From Vogesella fluminis (GTDB lineage: Bacteria > Pseudomonadota > Gammaproteobacteria > Burkholderiales > Chromobacteriaceae): 64,000 bases of DNA. The position numbers were made by a program, and so were the translations under genes. Below the pieces are notes generated by a model. It was not told the origin of the DNA. It searched no databases and saw nothing but the letters and a program-made list of their open reading frames with translations. Positions 1-9,109 of this stretch are shown here, piece after piece. The number at the start of each line of letters is the position of its first letter. The stretch's first letter is position 1. The stretch lies in assembly GCF_014652335.1 (NCBI RefSeq), contig NZ_BMYP01000010.1, positions 41,891 through 105,890 of the forward strand, written 5' to 3'.

Positions 1-1
1 G

Positions 2-610
2 GTCAACGTCAACGAGAAGGCCGGGCTGACTTTTGCCTCGGCGCTGCGTGCCTTCCTGCGCCAGGACCCTGACATCATCATGGTCGGCGAGATCCGCGAT
101 TTCGAGACGGCGGATATTTCGATCAAGGCGGCTCAGACCGGCCACATGGTGTTTTCCACCCTGCATACCAATAATGCACCGTCAACGCTGACCCGGCTGC
201 TGAATATGGGCGTGGCGCCGTTCAATGTCGCCAGCTCGGTATTGCTGATCATGGCGCAGCGGCTGGCCCGACGTCTGTGCAACCACTGCAAGGCGCCGGT
301 CGAGATTCCCGAGCAGGCCTTGCTGCAAGCCGGCTTCGGCCAGGAAGAGCTGGATGGCGGCTGGCAGCCGTATGGCCCGGTCGGCTGCGACGAGTGCCGC
401 GGTAGCGGCTATAAGGGACGGATCGGCATCTACGAGGTGATGCCGATTACTGATGCCATGGTGCGGCTGATCATGAGCGGCGGCAATGCGATGGATATTG
501 CCGATCTTGCGCGCCAGGAGGGCATGGTCGATTTGCGCCATGCCGGCTTGCTGAAGGTAAAACGCGGCCTGACGTCGTTGACCGAGATCGAAGCCGTTAC
601 CAACGAATAA
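2..610 (+). CDS. pilB: Type IV pilus assembly ATPase PilB (3' part only)
   Basis: This is the C-terminal third of the GspE/PilB secretion ATPase, which drives pilus extension from the cytoplasmic face of the inner membrane. The frame is open from base 2, so the gene starts before the window. Visible are the Walker B region (IIMVGEIRD), the His-box region ([14 protein letters not shown]) and a zinc-type tetracysteine cluster (CNHC followed by CDEC), all typical of PilB. The stop is 14 bases before pilC. The downstream order pilC, pilD is the classical pilus assembly cluster. Natural transformation in related bacteria depends on this machine. Confidence 0.96.
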   Translation, partial: VNVNEKAGLTFASALRAFLRQDPDIIMVGEIRDFETADISIKAAQTGHMVFSTLHTNNAPSTLTRLLNMGVAPFNVASSVLLIMAQRLARRLCNHCKAPVEIPEQALLQAGFGQEELDGGWQPYGPVGCDECRGSGYKGRIGIYEVMPITDAMVRLIMSGGNAMDIADLARQEGMVDLRHAGLLKVKRGLTSLTEIEAVTNE

Positions 611-624
611 ACAGAAAAATCATT

Positions 625-1842
625 ATGCCCACGCCAAGCAAGAAGCCTGCCTCCCATGTCTTTGTGTGGGAAGGGCGCGACCGGGCCGGCAAGGCCATCC
701 GTGGCGAGATTCGTGCCGAGTCGGAAACCGTCGCCCGCGCCCAGTTGCGCCGGCAAGGGGTCAGCCCGACCAGACTGAAAAAACGCGGCGTCAGCCTGCG
801 CCAGCGTATTACCGAAAAGGATGTCGCGCTGTTTACCCGCCAGCTGGCGACCATGATGAAGGCCGGGGTGCCGCTGCTGCAGGCCTTTGATATCGCGGCC
901 AAGGGCCACAGCAATGCCGCCTTCGTGCGTATCCTGCTGGATGTGCGCTCGGAGGTCGAGTCCGGCAGCAACCTGGCCGATGCCTTCCGAAAATACCCGC
1001 TGTACTTCGACAAGCTGTTCTGCAACCTGATCGCCGCCGGCGAGGCGGGCGGGGTGCTGGATGCGCTGCTGGACAAGCTGGCGACCTACAAGGAAAAGAT
1101 CATTGCCATCAAGGGCAAGATCAAGTCGGCGATGATCTACCCGGCGGCAATCATTGCCACCGCCTTCATCATTACCGCGGTGATCCTGATCTACGTGATT
1201 CCGGCGTTCAAGGAACTGTTCTCCAGTTTTGGTGCCGATCTGCCGGCGCCGACGCAGATCGTGATCTGGCTGTCGGACCTGTTTGTCGAGTACTGGTGGA
1301 TGGTGTTCGGCTCCATCGCGGTGGTGATCATCGGTACCGTCAAGCTGTATCAGCGCTCGTCCAGGATGCAGGCGGCACTGGACCGTTTCGTGCTGAAGGT
1401 GCCGGTGATCGGCGATGTGGTGCGCAAGGCGACCATCGCGCGCTGGGCGCGGACGCTATCGACGCTGTTTACCGCCGGCGTGCCGCTGGTGGAGGCGCTG
1501 GATTCGGTGGCCGGTGCCGCCGGCAACCAGGTGTATGCCGAGGCCACCAGGGTCATCCAGTCGGATGTCAGCGCCGGTTCGACCCTCAACAACTCGATGC
1601 AGCGTTCCAATCTGTTTCCCAATATGGTGCTGCAGATGACCTCGATCGGCGAGGAGTCCGGCTCGCTCGACTCCATGCTGGACAAGGTGGCGGATTTTTA
1701 TGAAGACGAAGTCGATAATGCGGTGGCGTCGCTGTCCAGCTTGCTGGAGCCGATGATCATGATCATTCTCGGGGTGCTGATTGGTGGCTTGGTGATCGCA
1801 ATGTACATGCCGATCTTCCAGATGGGACAGGTGGTCGGTTGA
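625..1842 (+). CDS. pilC: Type IV pilus inner-membrane platform protein PilC
   Basis: A 405-residue member of the GspF/PilC family, the polytopic platform on which PilB works. Two GspF domains (about residues 70-195 and 275-395) are each followed by hydrophobic segments (for example near 170-195, 220-245 and 375-400). The repeated GEAGG / GEESG type motif is present in both halves. Length is normal for the family. The stop codon overlaps the pilD start (TGATG), implying translational coupling. Confidence 0.96.
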   Translation: MPTPSKKPASHVFVWEGRDRAGKAIRGEIRAESETVARAQLRRQGVSPTRLKKRGVSLRQRITEKDVALFTRQLATMMKAGVPLLQAFDIAAKGHSNAAFVRILLDVRSEVESGSNLADAFRKYPLYFDKLFCNLIAAGEAGGVLDALLDKLATYKEKIIAIKGKIKSAMIYPAAIIATAFIITAVILIYVIPAFKELFSSFGADLPAPTQIVIWLSDLFVEYWWMVFGSIAVVIIGTVKLYQRSSRMQAALDRFVLKVPVIGDVVRKATIARWARTLSTLFTAGVPLVEALDSVAGAAGNQVYAEATRVIQSDVSAGSTLNNSMQRSNLFPNMVLQMTSIGEESGSLDSMLDKVADFYEDEVDNAVASLSSLLEPMIMIILGVLIGGLVIAMYMPIFQMGQVVG

Positions 1843-2696
1843 TGCTGGCGCTATTGGCGGAGCTGCCGGCAGGCGGCCAGGTGGCGATTGCGGCACTGCT
1901 GGGCCTGCTGCTCGGCAGTTTTCTCAACGTGGTGATCCATCGCCTGCCCTTGATGCTGGAGCGGCGCTGGGCAGTGGAGTGTGCGCAGTGGCAGGGTAGC
2001 GAGTTGCCGGAGCAGCCGCCGTTCAACCTGCTGGTGCCGGCCTCTGCTTGTCCGCATTGCCAGGCGCCGATCCGTGCGTGGCAGAATATCCCGTTGCTCA
2101 GTTTCCTGCTGCAGCGCGGTCGCTGCAGTCATTGCCGGGCACCGATTTCCTGGCGTTATCCCTTGGTGGAACTGGCCAGCGGCCTGCTGTTTGCCGGCTT
2201 TGCCTGGCACTACGGCCTGTCGCCGTGGTGGCTGGCGGCCTCGCTGTTTTCGGTGACGCTGCTGGCCTTGGCGCTGATCGATGCCCGTACCCAACTGTTG
2301 CCGGATGACCTGACCCTGCCCTTGCTGTGGGCCGGTCTGCTGTACAACCTGTGGAGTGGCCGGGTGCCGCTGGCGGATGCGGTAATGGGCGCGGTGCTGG
2401 GCTACCTGGCGCTGTGGTCGGTGTACTGGCTGTTCAAACTGGTAACCGGCAAGGAGGGCATGGGCTACGGCGACTTCAAGCTGCTGGCGGCGCTGGGTGC
2501 CTGGCTGGGCTGGATGCTGCTGCCGCTGGTGATCCTGCTGTCGTCGGTGCTGGGGGCGGTGTTCGGCATTCTGTTGCTGCTGCTGTCGAAACATGAAAAA
2601 GGCCAGACCATGCCTTTCGGGCCGTACCTGGCGCTGGCCGGCTGGTGTGCCTTCGTGTGGGGGCCTGCCATCATGCAGTGGTATCTCGGTGCCTAG
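1842..2696 (+). CDS. pilD: Prepilin leader peptidase/N-methyltransferase PilD
   Basis: Inner-membrane aspartyl peptidase that cleaves and N-methylates type IV prepilins. The start is taken at the ATG overlapping the pilC stop (TGATG) rather than the TTG three bases upstream, giving 284 residues. The N-terminal cytoplasmic loop has the two CxxC pairs of the full-length family (CPHC and CSHC). The two catalytic aspartates lie in ALIDARTQLLPDD and in GKEGMGYGDFK. At least seven hydrophobic segments are evident. Confidence 0.95.
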   Translation: MLALLAELPAGGQVAIAALLGLLLGSFLNVVIHRLPLMLERRWAVECAQWQGSELPEQPPFNLLVPASACPHCQAPIRAWQNIPLLSFLLQRGRCSHCRAPISWRYPLVELASGLLFAGFAWHYGLSPWWLAASLFSVTLLALALIDARTQLLPDDLTLPLLWAGLLYNLWSGRVPLADAVMGAVLGYLALWSVYWLFKLVTGKEGMGYGDFKLLAALGAWLGWMLLPLVILLSSVLGAVFGILLLLLSKHEKGQTMPFGPYLALAGWCAFVWGPAIMQWYLGA

Positions 2697-3339
2697 CCCG
2701 GTGATCGGCCTGACCGGCGGCATCGGCGCCGGCAAGAGCACTGTCGAGGGGCTGTTTGCCAGTCTGGGGATTCCCTGTGTCGATACCGACCGCATCGCGC
2801 ATCAGCTGACTGCAGCCGGTGGTGCCGCAATGCCGGCACTGGTGGCTCAGTTTGGCGCGGCGATCCAGACGCCGGAAGGTGCGCTGGATCGTGGCGTGAT
2901 GCGGCAGAAGGTGTTTGCCGATGCCGGCGAGCGGCAGCGGCTGGAGGCCATTCTCCATCCACTGATCCTGGCGGAAAGCCGGCGGCTGCTGGCTTCGCTG
3001 CAGGAGGCCCCTTACGTGCTACTGGCGGTGCCGCTGCTGTTTGAAACGCCGGCTTATCGAAACCTGGTGGCCGAGACGTTGCTGGTGGATTGCGAGCCAA
3101 GGCTGCAGCGTGAGCGGGTGATGCAGCGCAGCGGCTTGCCGGCAGTACAAGTAGATGCCATCATCGCCGCACAGATGCCACGTGCCGAGCGACTGGCCCT
3201 GGCGGATGCCGTGCTTGATAATAGTGGCGATTTGGCGCTATTGTCGCGGCAAGTCGAGAACAAACATCGTTATTATCTGCAACGTTTTGCTGCGGCCAAC
3301 CTTGCTACCCCTTCAAATTCTGTGGATCCGGCGCTGTGA
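2689..3339 (+). CDS. coaE: Dephospho-CoA kinase
   Basis: Catalyses the last step of CoA synthesis, ATP-dependent 3'-phosphorylation of dephospho-CoA. The P-loop GGIGAGKST lies at the N terminus, followed by a CVDTDRIAHQL segment and the lid region, as expected for CoaE. The open frame continues upstream inside pilD, but homology begins at VIGLTGG. I therefore place the start at GTG 2689, overlapping the pilD stop by 8 bases and giving 216 residues; GTG 2701 is the alternative. pilD-coaE-zapD is a common neighbourhood in beta- and gammaproteobacteria. The stop overlaps the zapD start. Confidence 0.93.
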   Translation: MPSPVIGLTGGIGAGKSTVEGLFASLGIPCVDTDRIAHQLTAAGGAAMPALVAQFGAAIQTPEGALDRGVMRQKVFADAGERQRLEAILHPLILAESRRLLASLQEAPYVLLAVPLLFETPAYRNLVAETLLVDCEPRLQRERVMQRSGLPAVQVDAIIAAQMPRAERLALADAVLDNSGDLALLSRQVENKHRYYLQRFAAANLATPSNSVDPAL

Positions 3340-4094
3340 CTAGTTTCGAGTTTCCTGTTACCGAACGTACCAGAACACTGCTCCGGCTGGAGCAGCTTTA
3401 TCAGCGGCTGGCTTTCTTCGTGGCACAGGATGAACCATACCAGCATCACGCTGCGCTGATGGCGCTGTTCGAGGTGCTGGAAGCGGCCGGCCGTACCGAG
3501 TTGAAATCGGAGCTGCTGCAGGAACTGGAGCGGCAGAAGCAGGCGCTGGAGAGCTGGCGCGACAGCCCGGCCATTGAGCAGGTGGCGCTGGAGCAGGTGC
3601 TGGACGAGATCGAACTGGCATCGCAGAACCTGCTGGAGCTGAGCAGCCGCTTTGGCCAGCATCTGCGCGAAAACGAGTGGCTGATGGCGATAAAGCAGCG
3701 CGCCATCATTCCCGGCGGCACCTGCTCCTTCGATTTGCCTTCCTACTACCTGTGGCTGCAGCAGCCGGTGGCGCAGCGCCGTGCCGACCTGCAACGCTGG
3801 GCGCAGCCGCTGATGCCGACGGCACAGGCTGCGGCCATCCTGTTGAAACTGCTGCGCGACAGCGGCAAGCATTTTTCCTATGTTGCGCGCCGTGGCGCGT
3901 TCCAGCAGATGTCCGGCGGCAAGGTGGTGCAACTGATCCGCATCAGCTTTGCCGACAGCTACCGGGTAGTGCCGGAGGTCTCTGCCAACAAGTATGCGCT
4001 GAATATCCGTTTTGTCGATGCCGGCACCGGCGAGGTGCGTTCGCGCCAGGCGGAGCAGGATATCGAGTTCACCCTGACTTTTTGCAAGTTCTGA
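3336..4094 (+). CDS. zapD: Cell division protein ZapD
   Basis: A 252-residue ZapD (DUF1342) protein, a cytoplasmic FtsZ-bundling factor that stabilises the Z ring. The mostly helical N-terminal half and the beta-rich C-terminal half (ending in a LTFCKF segment) match the family layout and length. It starts with GTG overlapping the coaE stop by four bases (GTGA). yacG follows seven bases after its stop. Confidence 0.93.
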   Translation: MTSFEFPVTERTRTLLRLEQLYQRLAFFVAQDEPYQHHAALMALFEVLEAAGRTELKSELLQELERQKQALESWRDSPAIEQVALEQVLDEIELASQNLLELSSRFGQHLRENEWLMAIKQRAIIPGGTCSFDLPSYYLWLQQPVAQRRADLQRWAQPLMPTAQAAAILLKLLRDSGKHFSYVARRGAFQQMSGGKVVQLIRISFADSYRVVPEVSANKYALNIRFVDAGTGEVRSRQAEQDIEFTLTFCKF

Positions 4095-4100
4095 TTGCCG

Positions 4101-4283
4101 ATGACCTCGCCCACTATCGTTCGCTGTCCGCAATGCAAGACCCCGGTGCGCTGGGGCCCTGACAGCCCGTACCGCCCGTTCTGCAGCGAGCGCTGCAAGC
4201 TGATCGACCTCGGCCAGTGGGCCGACGAACAGTACCGTGTGCCGGCGACGCCGGATCTGCCGTTCGACGACCATCCCGATTGA
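4101..4283 (+). CDS. yacG: DNA gyrase inhibitor / zinc-binding protein YacG
   Basis: A 60-residue zinc protein that binds GyrB and inhibits gyrase in E. coli. Zinc ligands are visible as CPQC near residue 10 and CSERC near residue 30. The [14 protein letters not shown] segment is diagnostic. ATG 4101 is preferred to the TTG six bases upstream. It closes the pilB-to-yacG cluster and is followed by a strong terminator. Confidence 0.92.
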   Translation: MTSPTIVRCPQCKTPVRWGPDSPYRPFCSERCKLIDLGQWADEQYRVPATPDLPFDDHPD

Positions 4284-4309
4284 GCGCCGAGCGCCGAGCG
4301 CCAGCCAGC

Positions 4310-4344
4310 AAAAAGCCGTTGCCCGCAAGGCAACGGCTTTTTCA
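4310..4344. terminator. Bidirectional intrinsic terminator between yacG and amiC
   Basis: A near-perfect hairpin with arms AAAAAGCCGTTGCC and GGCAACGGCTTTTT and a short loop. The A-rich left flank and T-rich right flank let it act on both strands. It lies between the converging ends of yacG (+) and amiC (-). Confidence 0.85.
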
Positions 4345-4359
4345 TTGCTGGCCGGTGAT

Positions 4360-5598
4360 TCAGGTGCGGGCCAATACCGCGCCCTGCGCAAAATACTGGT
4401 GCACGCCGGACATGATCGCTTCCGCCATCTGCTGCTGGAAGGCCGGGCTGAGCAGCTTCTTTTCTTCCTCGTAGTTACTGATGAACGCGGTTTCCACCAG
4501 GATGGAGGGGATGTCCGGCGCCTTGAGCACGGCAAAGCCGGCCTGCTCCACCTGCGGCTTGTGCAGGCGGTTGAGATTGCCCATCTTGCCCAGTACCAGC
4601 TTGCCCAGTTTCAGGCTGTCATTGATGGTGGCGGTCTGTGTCAAGTCGAACAGGGTGTGGGCGAGGTAGCGGTCCTTGCCGCTGATCTTGACGCCGCCGA
4701 TCAGGTCGGCATCGTTCTGGCTCTTGGCCAGCAGCCGCGCCATGCTGCTGGTGGCGCCGTTTTCCGACAGTGCGAACACCGAGGAGCCATTGGCGGTGCG
4801 GTTGGCGACGGCGTCGGCATGGATGGAGATGAACAGGTCGGCGCCGAGTTTGCGCGCCTTGGCCACGCGCACCCCCAGCGGGATGAACACGTCCTCGTCG
4901 CGCGTCAGGTGCGCCTTCATGTTTTTTTCACTGTCGATCAGCTTCTTCAACTGGCGGCTGATACGCAGCACCACGTCTTTTTCATAGACGCCGGACGGGC
5001 CGACCGCGCCGGGGTCCTCGCCGCCGTGGCCGGGGTCGATGACCACGGTGATGATGCGGTTCTTGTCGGTGCGGCCCTTGCCGCCCAGTGGTGCCTGCTC
5101 GTTCAGCTGCCCCTTGTTGTAGTCCTGCAGCAGCGCCAGCAGCGGATCGTCCTGCTGGCCACTGGCCGGATACAGATCCACCACCAGCCGGTGCCGGTAC
5201 TCGCCGATCGGCTGCAGCGAGAAGATCTGCGGTTTGACCTCGTTGCGCAGGTCCAGCACCAGGCGTACGGTGTTGCTGTTGAACTGGCCGGCGCGCGCGG
5301 TCTGGATGAAGGGGTCGGCGCTCTGGATCTGCTTGTTGATGTCTTGCAGGATGCCGGTCAGCTGCACGCCTTCCAGGTCGATCACCAGCCGGTTCGGATC
5401 GGCGAGGCTGAAATGCTTGTAGCGGATGGTTTCGCTGGCCTCGATGGTGACGCGGGTGTAGGTTGACGACGGCCACACCCGTACCGCCACGATCTGGCTG
5501 CTGCTGGCGAAGCCGATGCGGCTGACGCTCAGGAAAAACGTGGCCGCGGCGGCACCGATCAACTGGCGGCGGCGGGGGTCGCAAGGCGGGAGAGGCAT
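4360..5598 (-). CDS. amiC: N-acetylmuramoyl-L-alanine amidase AmiC
   Basis: Periplasmic zinc amidase that splits septal peptidoglycan during daughter-cell separation. The 412-residue protein starts with a twin-arginine type signal (RRRQLIGAAAATFFL). An AMIN targeting domain follows (about residues 35-135), then a linker and the Amidase_3 domain (about 185-405). Zinc and catalytic residues are visible in DPGHGGEDPGA, SIHADA and LVETAFISN. Its 5' end overlaps the end of tsaE by 40 bases; tsaE-amiC is a conserved pair in proteobacteria. Confidence 0.95.
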   Translation of the reverse strand: MPLPPCDPRRRQLIGAAAATFFLSVSRIGFASSSQIVAVRVWPSSTYTRVTIEASETIRYKHFSLADPNRLVIDLEGVQLTGILQDINKQIQSADPFIQTARAGQFNSNTVRLVLDLRNEVKPQIFSLQPIGEYRHRLVVDLYPASGQQDDPLLALLQDYNKGQLNEQAPLGGKGRTDKNRIITVVIDPGHGGEDPGAVGPSGVYEKDVVLRISRQLKKLIDSEKNMKAHLTRDEDVFIPLGVRVAKARKLGADLFISIHADAVANRTANGSSVFALSENGATSSMARLLAKSQNDADLIGGVKISGKDRYLAHTLFDLTQTATINDSLKLGKLVLGKMGNLNRLHKPQVEQAGFAVLKAPDIPSILVETAFISNYEEEKKLLSPAFQQQMAEAIMSGVHQYFAQGAVLART

Positions 5599-6050
5599 TG
5601 GTGTCCTGTTTCGCTAAAGGCTTGAAGGCGATAGTTGCGACCAGCGTCGCAGACCGAGAGTTCCAGCACCAGGTCGGGCGGCGGCAGGCAGTCACCGGCC
5701 TTGTCCGGCCATTCGACGATGCACAGCGTGTCGGCGGCAAAGTAGTCACCAAAGCCCGCATCGTGCCATTCGTCCGGATCGGTAAAACGGTACAGGTCGA
5801 AGTGGTGCACCATCAGCGGCGGCAGGCTGTAGCTTTCCACCAGGGTATAGGTCGGGCTTTTCACCCGCCCCGCATGGCCCAGCGCCTGCAGCAGGCCGCG
5901 GGTGAAAGTGGTCTTGCCGGCGCCGAGATCGCCGTGCAGTTGCAGCTGGATGCCGCCGTGCAGCACTGCGGCCAACGTGGCGCCCAGTTGCAGGGTGGCG
6001 CTTTCATCGGCAAGGAAGCCTTGCCGCAGGCTGGTATCATCCATTGCCAT
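5559..6050 (-). CDS. tsaE: tRNA threonylcarbamoyladenosine biosynthesis protein TsaE
   Basis: Small P-loop ATPase (163 residues) that works with TsaB and TsaD to make the t6A modification at position 37 of ANN-decoding tRNAs. The Walker A motif is GDLGAGKTTF, followed by KSPTYTLVE and a FDLYR segment, all characteristic. Two in-frame ATGs (6050 and 6044) are possible starts. The 6050 start overlaps the divergent queG start by two bases, which makes 6044 an attractive alternative. Confidence 0.94.
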   Translation of the reverse strand: MAMDDTSLRQGFLADESATLQLGATLAAVLHGGIQLQLHGDLGAGKTTFTRGLLQALGHAGRVKSPTYTLVESYSLPPLMVHHFDLYRFTDPDEWHDAGFGDYFAADTLCIVEWPDKAGDCLPPPDLVLELSVCDAGRNYRLQAFSETGHQCLSRLATPAAAS

Positions 6051-7128
6051 GAGTGAAATATCCTGTAAAAGCGAGAATTATCGCCAATTGGCCAGCCAAA
6101 TCAAGGGATGGGCCAAAGAACTCGGTTTTGCCGAGGCACATATCACGGCGGCGGCATTGCCGCCCGAGGCCGAGGCCGGCCTGCTGGCATGGCTGGCGGC
6201 GGGCAATCATGGCGAAATGGATTACATGGCGCGCCACGGCGTGATGCGGATGCGGCCGGCGGAACTGGTGCCGGGCACGGTGCGCGTGATCAGCCTGCGC
6301 ATGCACTACTGGCCGGCGGCGGCGCGTGCTGCCGAAGCGGTGCTGGGCGACGGCACACGCGCCTACCTGTCGCGCTATGCCCTGGGCCGCGACTACCACA
6401 AGGTGATACGCAACCGCTTGCAGAAGCTGGCCGAGCGCGTCACGCAGGCGGTGGGCGAACACGGCTACCGCGTGTTCACCGACAGCGCGCCGCTGGCCGA
6501 GGTCGCGCTGGCGGCACAGGCGGGGCAGGGCTGGCGCGGCAAGCACACCCTGCTGCTCAACAAGAAGCAGGGCTCGCTGTTTTTCCTTGGCGAGATTCTC
6601 ACCGATCTGCCGTTGCCGGAGGATGACAGCGAGGATGGCCACTGCGGCAGTTGCACGCGCTGCATCACGGCCTGCCCCACCGGTGCCATCGTGGCGCCGT
6701 ACCAACTCGATGCCCGGCGCTGCATTTCCTACCTCACCATCGAGCTGAAGGGCGTGATACCGGAGCCGCTGCGGCCGCTGATCGGCAACCGTGTCTATGG
6801 CTGTGACGACTGCCAGCTGGCGTGTCCGTGGAACCGTTTCGTGGTGCACTCGCGGGAGGAGGATTTTGCCGTGCGTCACGGGCTGGACGATGTCAGCCTG
6901 CTGGAGCTGTTCGGCTGGGACGAGGCGACCTTTGCCAGCCGCATGGCCGGCAGCCCGATCTACCGTATCGGCTACGCCAAGTGGCTGTCCAATCTGGCCA
7001 TCGGGCTGGGCAATGCGCCGTATGCGGTGGAGATTGTTGTTGCGTTGCAACAGCAGCAGGATCATGCGGACGACGTGGTGCGCGAATCGGTGCGCTGGGC
7101 GCTGGCGCAACAACAGGGCCGCGCATGA
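6049..7128 (+). CDS. queG: Epoxyqueuosine reductase QueG
   Basis: Cobalamin- and iron-sulfur-dependent enzyme that performs the last step of queuosine synthesis in tRNA. The open frame runs further upstream over tsaE, but the homologous N terminus begins at MSEISCKSENY, so ATG 6049 is used (359 residues). Two 4Fe-4S cysteine clusters are clear: CGSCTRCITACP and, with the other set, CDDCQLACPWN. The start is divergent from and touching tsaE. The stop is directly followed by a head-to-head pair of the recurrent GGTTGGCCGCA motif. Confidence 0.94.
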   Translation: MSEISCKSENYRQLASQIKGWAKELGFAEAHITAAALPPEAEAGLLAWLAAGNHGEMDYMARHGVMRMRPAELVPGTVRVISLRMHYWPAAARAAEAVLGDGTRAYLSRYALGRDYHKVIRNRLQKLAERVTQAVGEHGYRVFTDSAPLAEVALAAQAGQGWRGKHTLLLNKKQGSLFFLGEILTDLPLPEDDSEDGHCGSCTRCITACPTGAIVAPYQLDARRCISYLTIELKGVIPEPLRPLIGNRVYGCDDCQLACPWNRFVVHSREEDFAVRHGLDDVSLLELFGWDEATFASRMAGSPIYRIGYAKWLSNLAIGLGNAPYAVEIVVALQQQQDHADDVVRESVRWALAQQQGRA

Positions 7129-7159
7129 AAGGTTGGCCGCAAGGCCTGCGGCCAACCTT
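7129..7159. repeat. Head-to-head pair of the AAGGTTGGCCGCA motif (hairpin)
   Basis: Two copies of AAGGTTGGCCGCA in opposite orientation form a 13-bp perfect stem (7129-7141 and 7147-7159) with the 5-base loop AGGCC. It starts immediately after the queG stop codon and lies before the convergent GNAT gene. No T-run follows on either strand, so terminator activity is possible but not obvious. This is one of about 30 copies of the core in the window; see the findings. Confidence 0.85.
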
Positions 7160-7169
7160 GGGCGGGCGC

Positions 7170-7631
7170 TCAGTCCAGCGCGCGGGTGAAGTGGAAGGAG
7201 GAGATCACGAACTCCTTGCGCAGGTACAGCTTGTGCGCGGCGGTGCGCCAGGTGCCGGAATCCAGCACCAGGAAGCGGCAACCCAGCGCCCGCGCCTCGG
7301 CCTCGCACCAGTCGATCAGCGCGCTGCCGACGCCTTGCGAGCGCAGGCGCTCGTCGGTGACCAGATCGTCGATGTACAGGCGCAGGTCTTCGTAGGTGTT
7401 CTCGTAGACGCGGTACAGCGCCAGGCCTGCCACCTGATCGTCCTCGTTCAATGCCGCCACCAGCCGCGCGCCGTAGCCGGTGATGCGCGCCATCTTGGCG
7501 ACATAGCTGGCGCTATCTTCCGGCAGCATCGGCCGCAACTGCCTATGCACCGCCAGCGCCGCGGCCAACGTTTGCGGCCGGGTGATATGGCCGTGCCCGT
7601 CGCACAGCCGTTCGATGCGCAGCGTGCCCAT
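7170..7631 (-). CDS. GNAT family N-acetyltransferase
   Basis: A 153-residue single-domain GNAT protein. The acetyl-CoA binding motif A is visible as RLRSQGVGSALIDW (R/Q-x-x-G-x-G/A type), preceded by the typical LYIDDLVTDE strand. The substrate is unknown. The frame is open further upstream, but ATG 7631 overlaps the stop of the MaoC-like gene by one base (TGATG), so the two are probably translated together. It contains a GCGGCCAACG copy of the recurrent motif. Confidence 0.8.
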   Translation of the reverse strand: MGTLRIERLCDGHGHITRPQTLAAALAVHRQLRPMLPEDSASYVAKMARITGYGARLVAALNEDDQVAGLALYRVYENTYEDLRLYIDDLVTDERLRSQGVGSALIDWCEAEARALGCRFLVLDSGTWRTAAHKLYLRKEFVISSFHFTRALD

Positions 7632-8050
7632 CAGGCGGGACGCGACGGCGCGATCACCAGCGATTCGCCTTCCAGTACCACATTGCCCTTCACCAGGCAT
7701 TGGGTGGCGAACTTGACGCGCTTCTTCGCCGGGTCCAGCTCGGTGACGGTGACGCGGGCGGTGACGGTCTCGCCGAGACGTACCGGTGCTTTGAACCTGG
7801 TCGACTGCGACAGGTAGATGGTGCCGTTACCCGGCAGGCGGGTGCCGACCACGGTGGAAATCAGTCCGGCGGTGAGCATGCCGTGGGCGATGCGGGTCTT
7901 GAACATCGACGCTTCGGCGTATTCCTGGTTGATGTGTACCGGGTTGTCGTCGCCGGAAACGGCGGCAAACATCAGGATATCGGCCTCGGTGATGGTCTTG
8001 GCGTATTCGGCGCTGTCACCGATCTGGATGTCTTCGAAGTAGACAGTCAT
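7631..8050 (-). CDS. MaoC family (R)-specific enoyl-CoA hydratase-like protein
   Basis: A 139-residue hot-dog fold protein of the MaoC/PhaJ type, which hydrates enoyl-CoA to (R)-3-hydroxyacyl-CoA. The active-site signature is visible: D-(x)-N-PVH within GDDNPVHINQEYA, followed by RIAHGMLTAGL. The start at ATG 8050 is backed by a good Shine-Dalgarno sequence (GGGAG) seven bases upstream; the open frame extends further but without support. Its divergent neighbours etfB/etfA and an acyl-CoA dehydrogenase suggest a fatty acid or polyhydroxyalkanoate link, which is inference. Confidence 0.85.
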   Translation of the reverse strand: MTVYFEDIQIGDSAEYAKTITEADILMFAAVSGDDNPVHINQEYAEASMFKTRIAHGMLTAGLISTVVGTRLPGNGTIYLSQSTRFKAPVRLGETVTARVTVTELDPAKKRVKFATQCLVKGNVVLEGESLVIAPSRPA

Positions 8051-8356
8051 GCTGTGCTCCCTGTTTTGGCAAGAAATGCCGCAAGTAGCCGCCACGATGA
8101 CAGCACTTGCGACAGGAATGTCCGGTCTGTCGGCGTGTTATGACATGCTCAATTGTTGCAGCGCATTCTGACACGCTTTACCTTAAATGCAAATTGCGGG
8201 GAAAATGGCGTAATATTTGTGTCACCCCTGTTGTACTGCAGTTTTTTTGTAGGCAATCTACCAATTAAACGCTTGTTCGATATTGTGCTGCCGCCTCATG
8301 CCAGGCAGCCGCACATTGACGACAATTGTTCAACTCAGAGAGTTCGCTGGAGGAAT
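8051..8356. other. Intergenic region between the divergent MaoC-like gene and etfB
   Basis: About 306 bases without a convincing gene. It is AT-richer than its surroundings (for example near 8190-8290) and must hold the divergent promoters. I see no confident -35/-10 pair. A strong ribosome binding site (GGAGG at 8349) precedes etfB. Confidence 0.6.
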
Positions 8357-9106
8357 ATGAAAGCTCTAGTCGCTGTGAAACGCGTTGTCGATTACAACGT
8401 GAAAGTACGCGTCAAGGCCGATGGCACCGATGTGGATGTCGCCAACGTCAAGATGTCGATGAACCCGTTCGACGAGATCGCGGTTGAAGAAGCCGTACGC
8501 CTGAAGGAAGCCGGCAAGGTCTCCGAGATCGTGGTGGTATCGCTGGGGGTGAAACAGTGCGAGGAAACCCTGCGTACCGCACTGGCCATGGGCGCCGACC
8601 GCGCCATCCTGGTGGAAACCGACGCCGAGCTGCAGCCGCTGGCGGTGGCCAAGCTGCTGAAGGCGATCGCCGACAAGGAACAGCCGCAGCTGCTGATCGT
8701 CGGCAAGCAGGCGATCGACGACGATGCCAACCAGACCGGCCAGATGGTGTCGGCACTGTTGGGCTGGGGCCAGGGTACCTTCGCTTCCAAGGTTGACCTG
8801 TCTGCGGAAACCGTGGACGTGACCCGCGAAGTGGATGGCGGCCTGGAAACCGTCAAGCTGCGCCTGCCGGCGGTGGTCACCACCGACCTGCGCCTGAACG
8901 AGCCGCGCTACGTCAAGCTGCCGAACATCATGGCCGCCAAGAAGAAGCCGCTGGACAAGACCTCCCCGGCCGATCTGGGCGTCGATGTCGCCCCGCGCCT
9001 GAAGACCCTGAAAGTGGCCGAGCCAGCCAAGCGCTCGGCCGGTATCAAGGTTGCCAATGCCGCCGAGCTGGTGGCCAAACTCAAAAACGAAGCAAAGGTG
9101 CTGTAA
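8357..9106 (+). CDS. etfB: Electron transfer flavoprotein beta subunit
   Basis: A 249-residue EtfB, half of the soluble FAD/AMP flavoprotein that carries electrons from acyl-CoA dehydrogenases to ETF-ubiquinone oxidoreductase. Family marks include the N-terminal [28 protein letters not shown] and the signature near [13 protein letters not shown]. The start at ATG 8357 follows a GGAGG site with 4-base spacing. etfA begins three bases after the stop. Confidence 0.97.
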   Translation: MKALVAVKRVVDYNVKVRVKADGTDVDVANVKMSMNPFDEIAVEEAVRLKEAGKVSEIVVVSLGVKQCEETLRTALAMGADRAILVETDAELQPLAVAKLLKAIADKEQPQLLIVGKQAIDDDANQTGQMVSALLGWGQGTFASKVDLSAETVDVTREVDGGLETVKLRLPAVVTTDLRLNEPRYVKLPNIMAAKKKPLDKTSPADLGVDVAPRLKTLKVAEPAKRSAGIKVANAAELVAKLKNEAKVL

Positions 9107-9109
9107 GCC

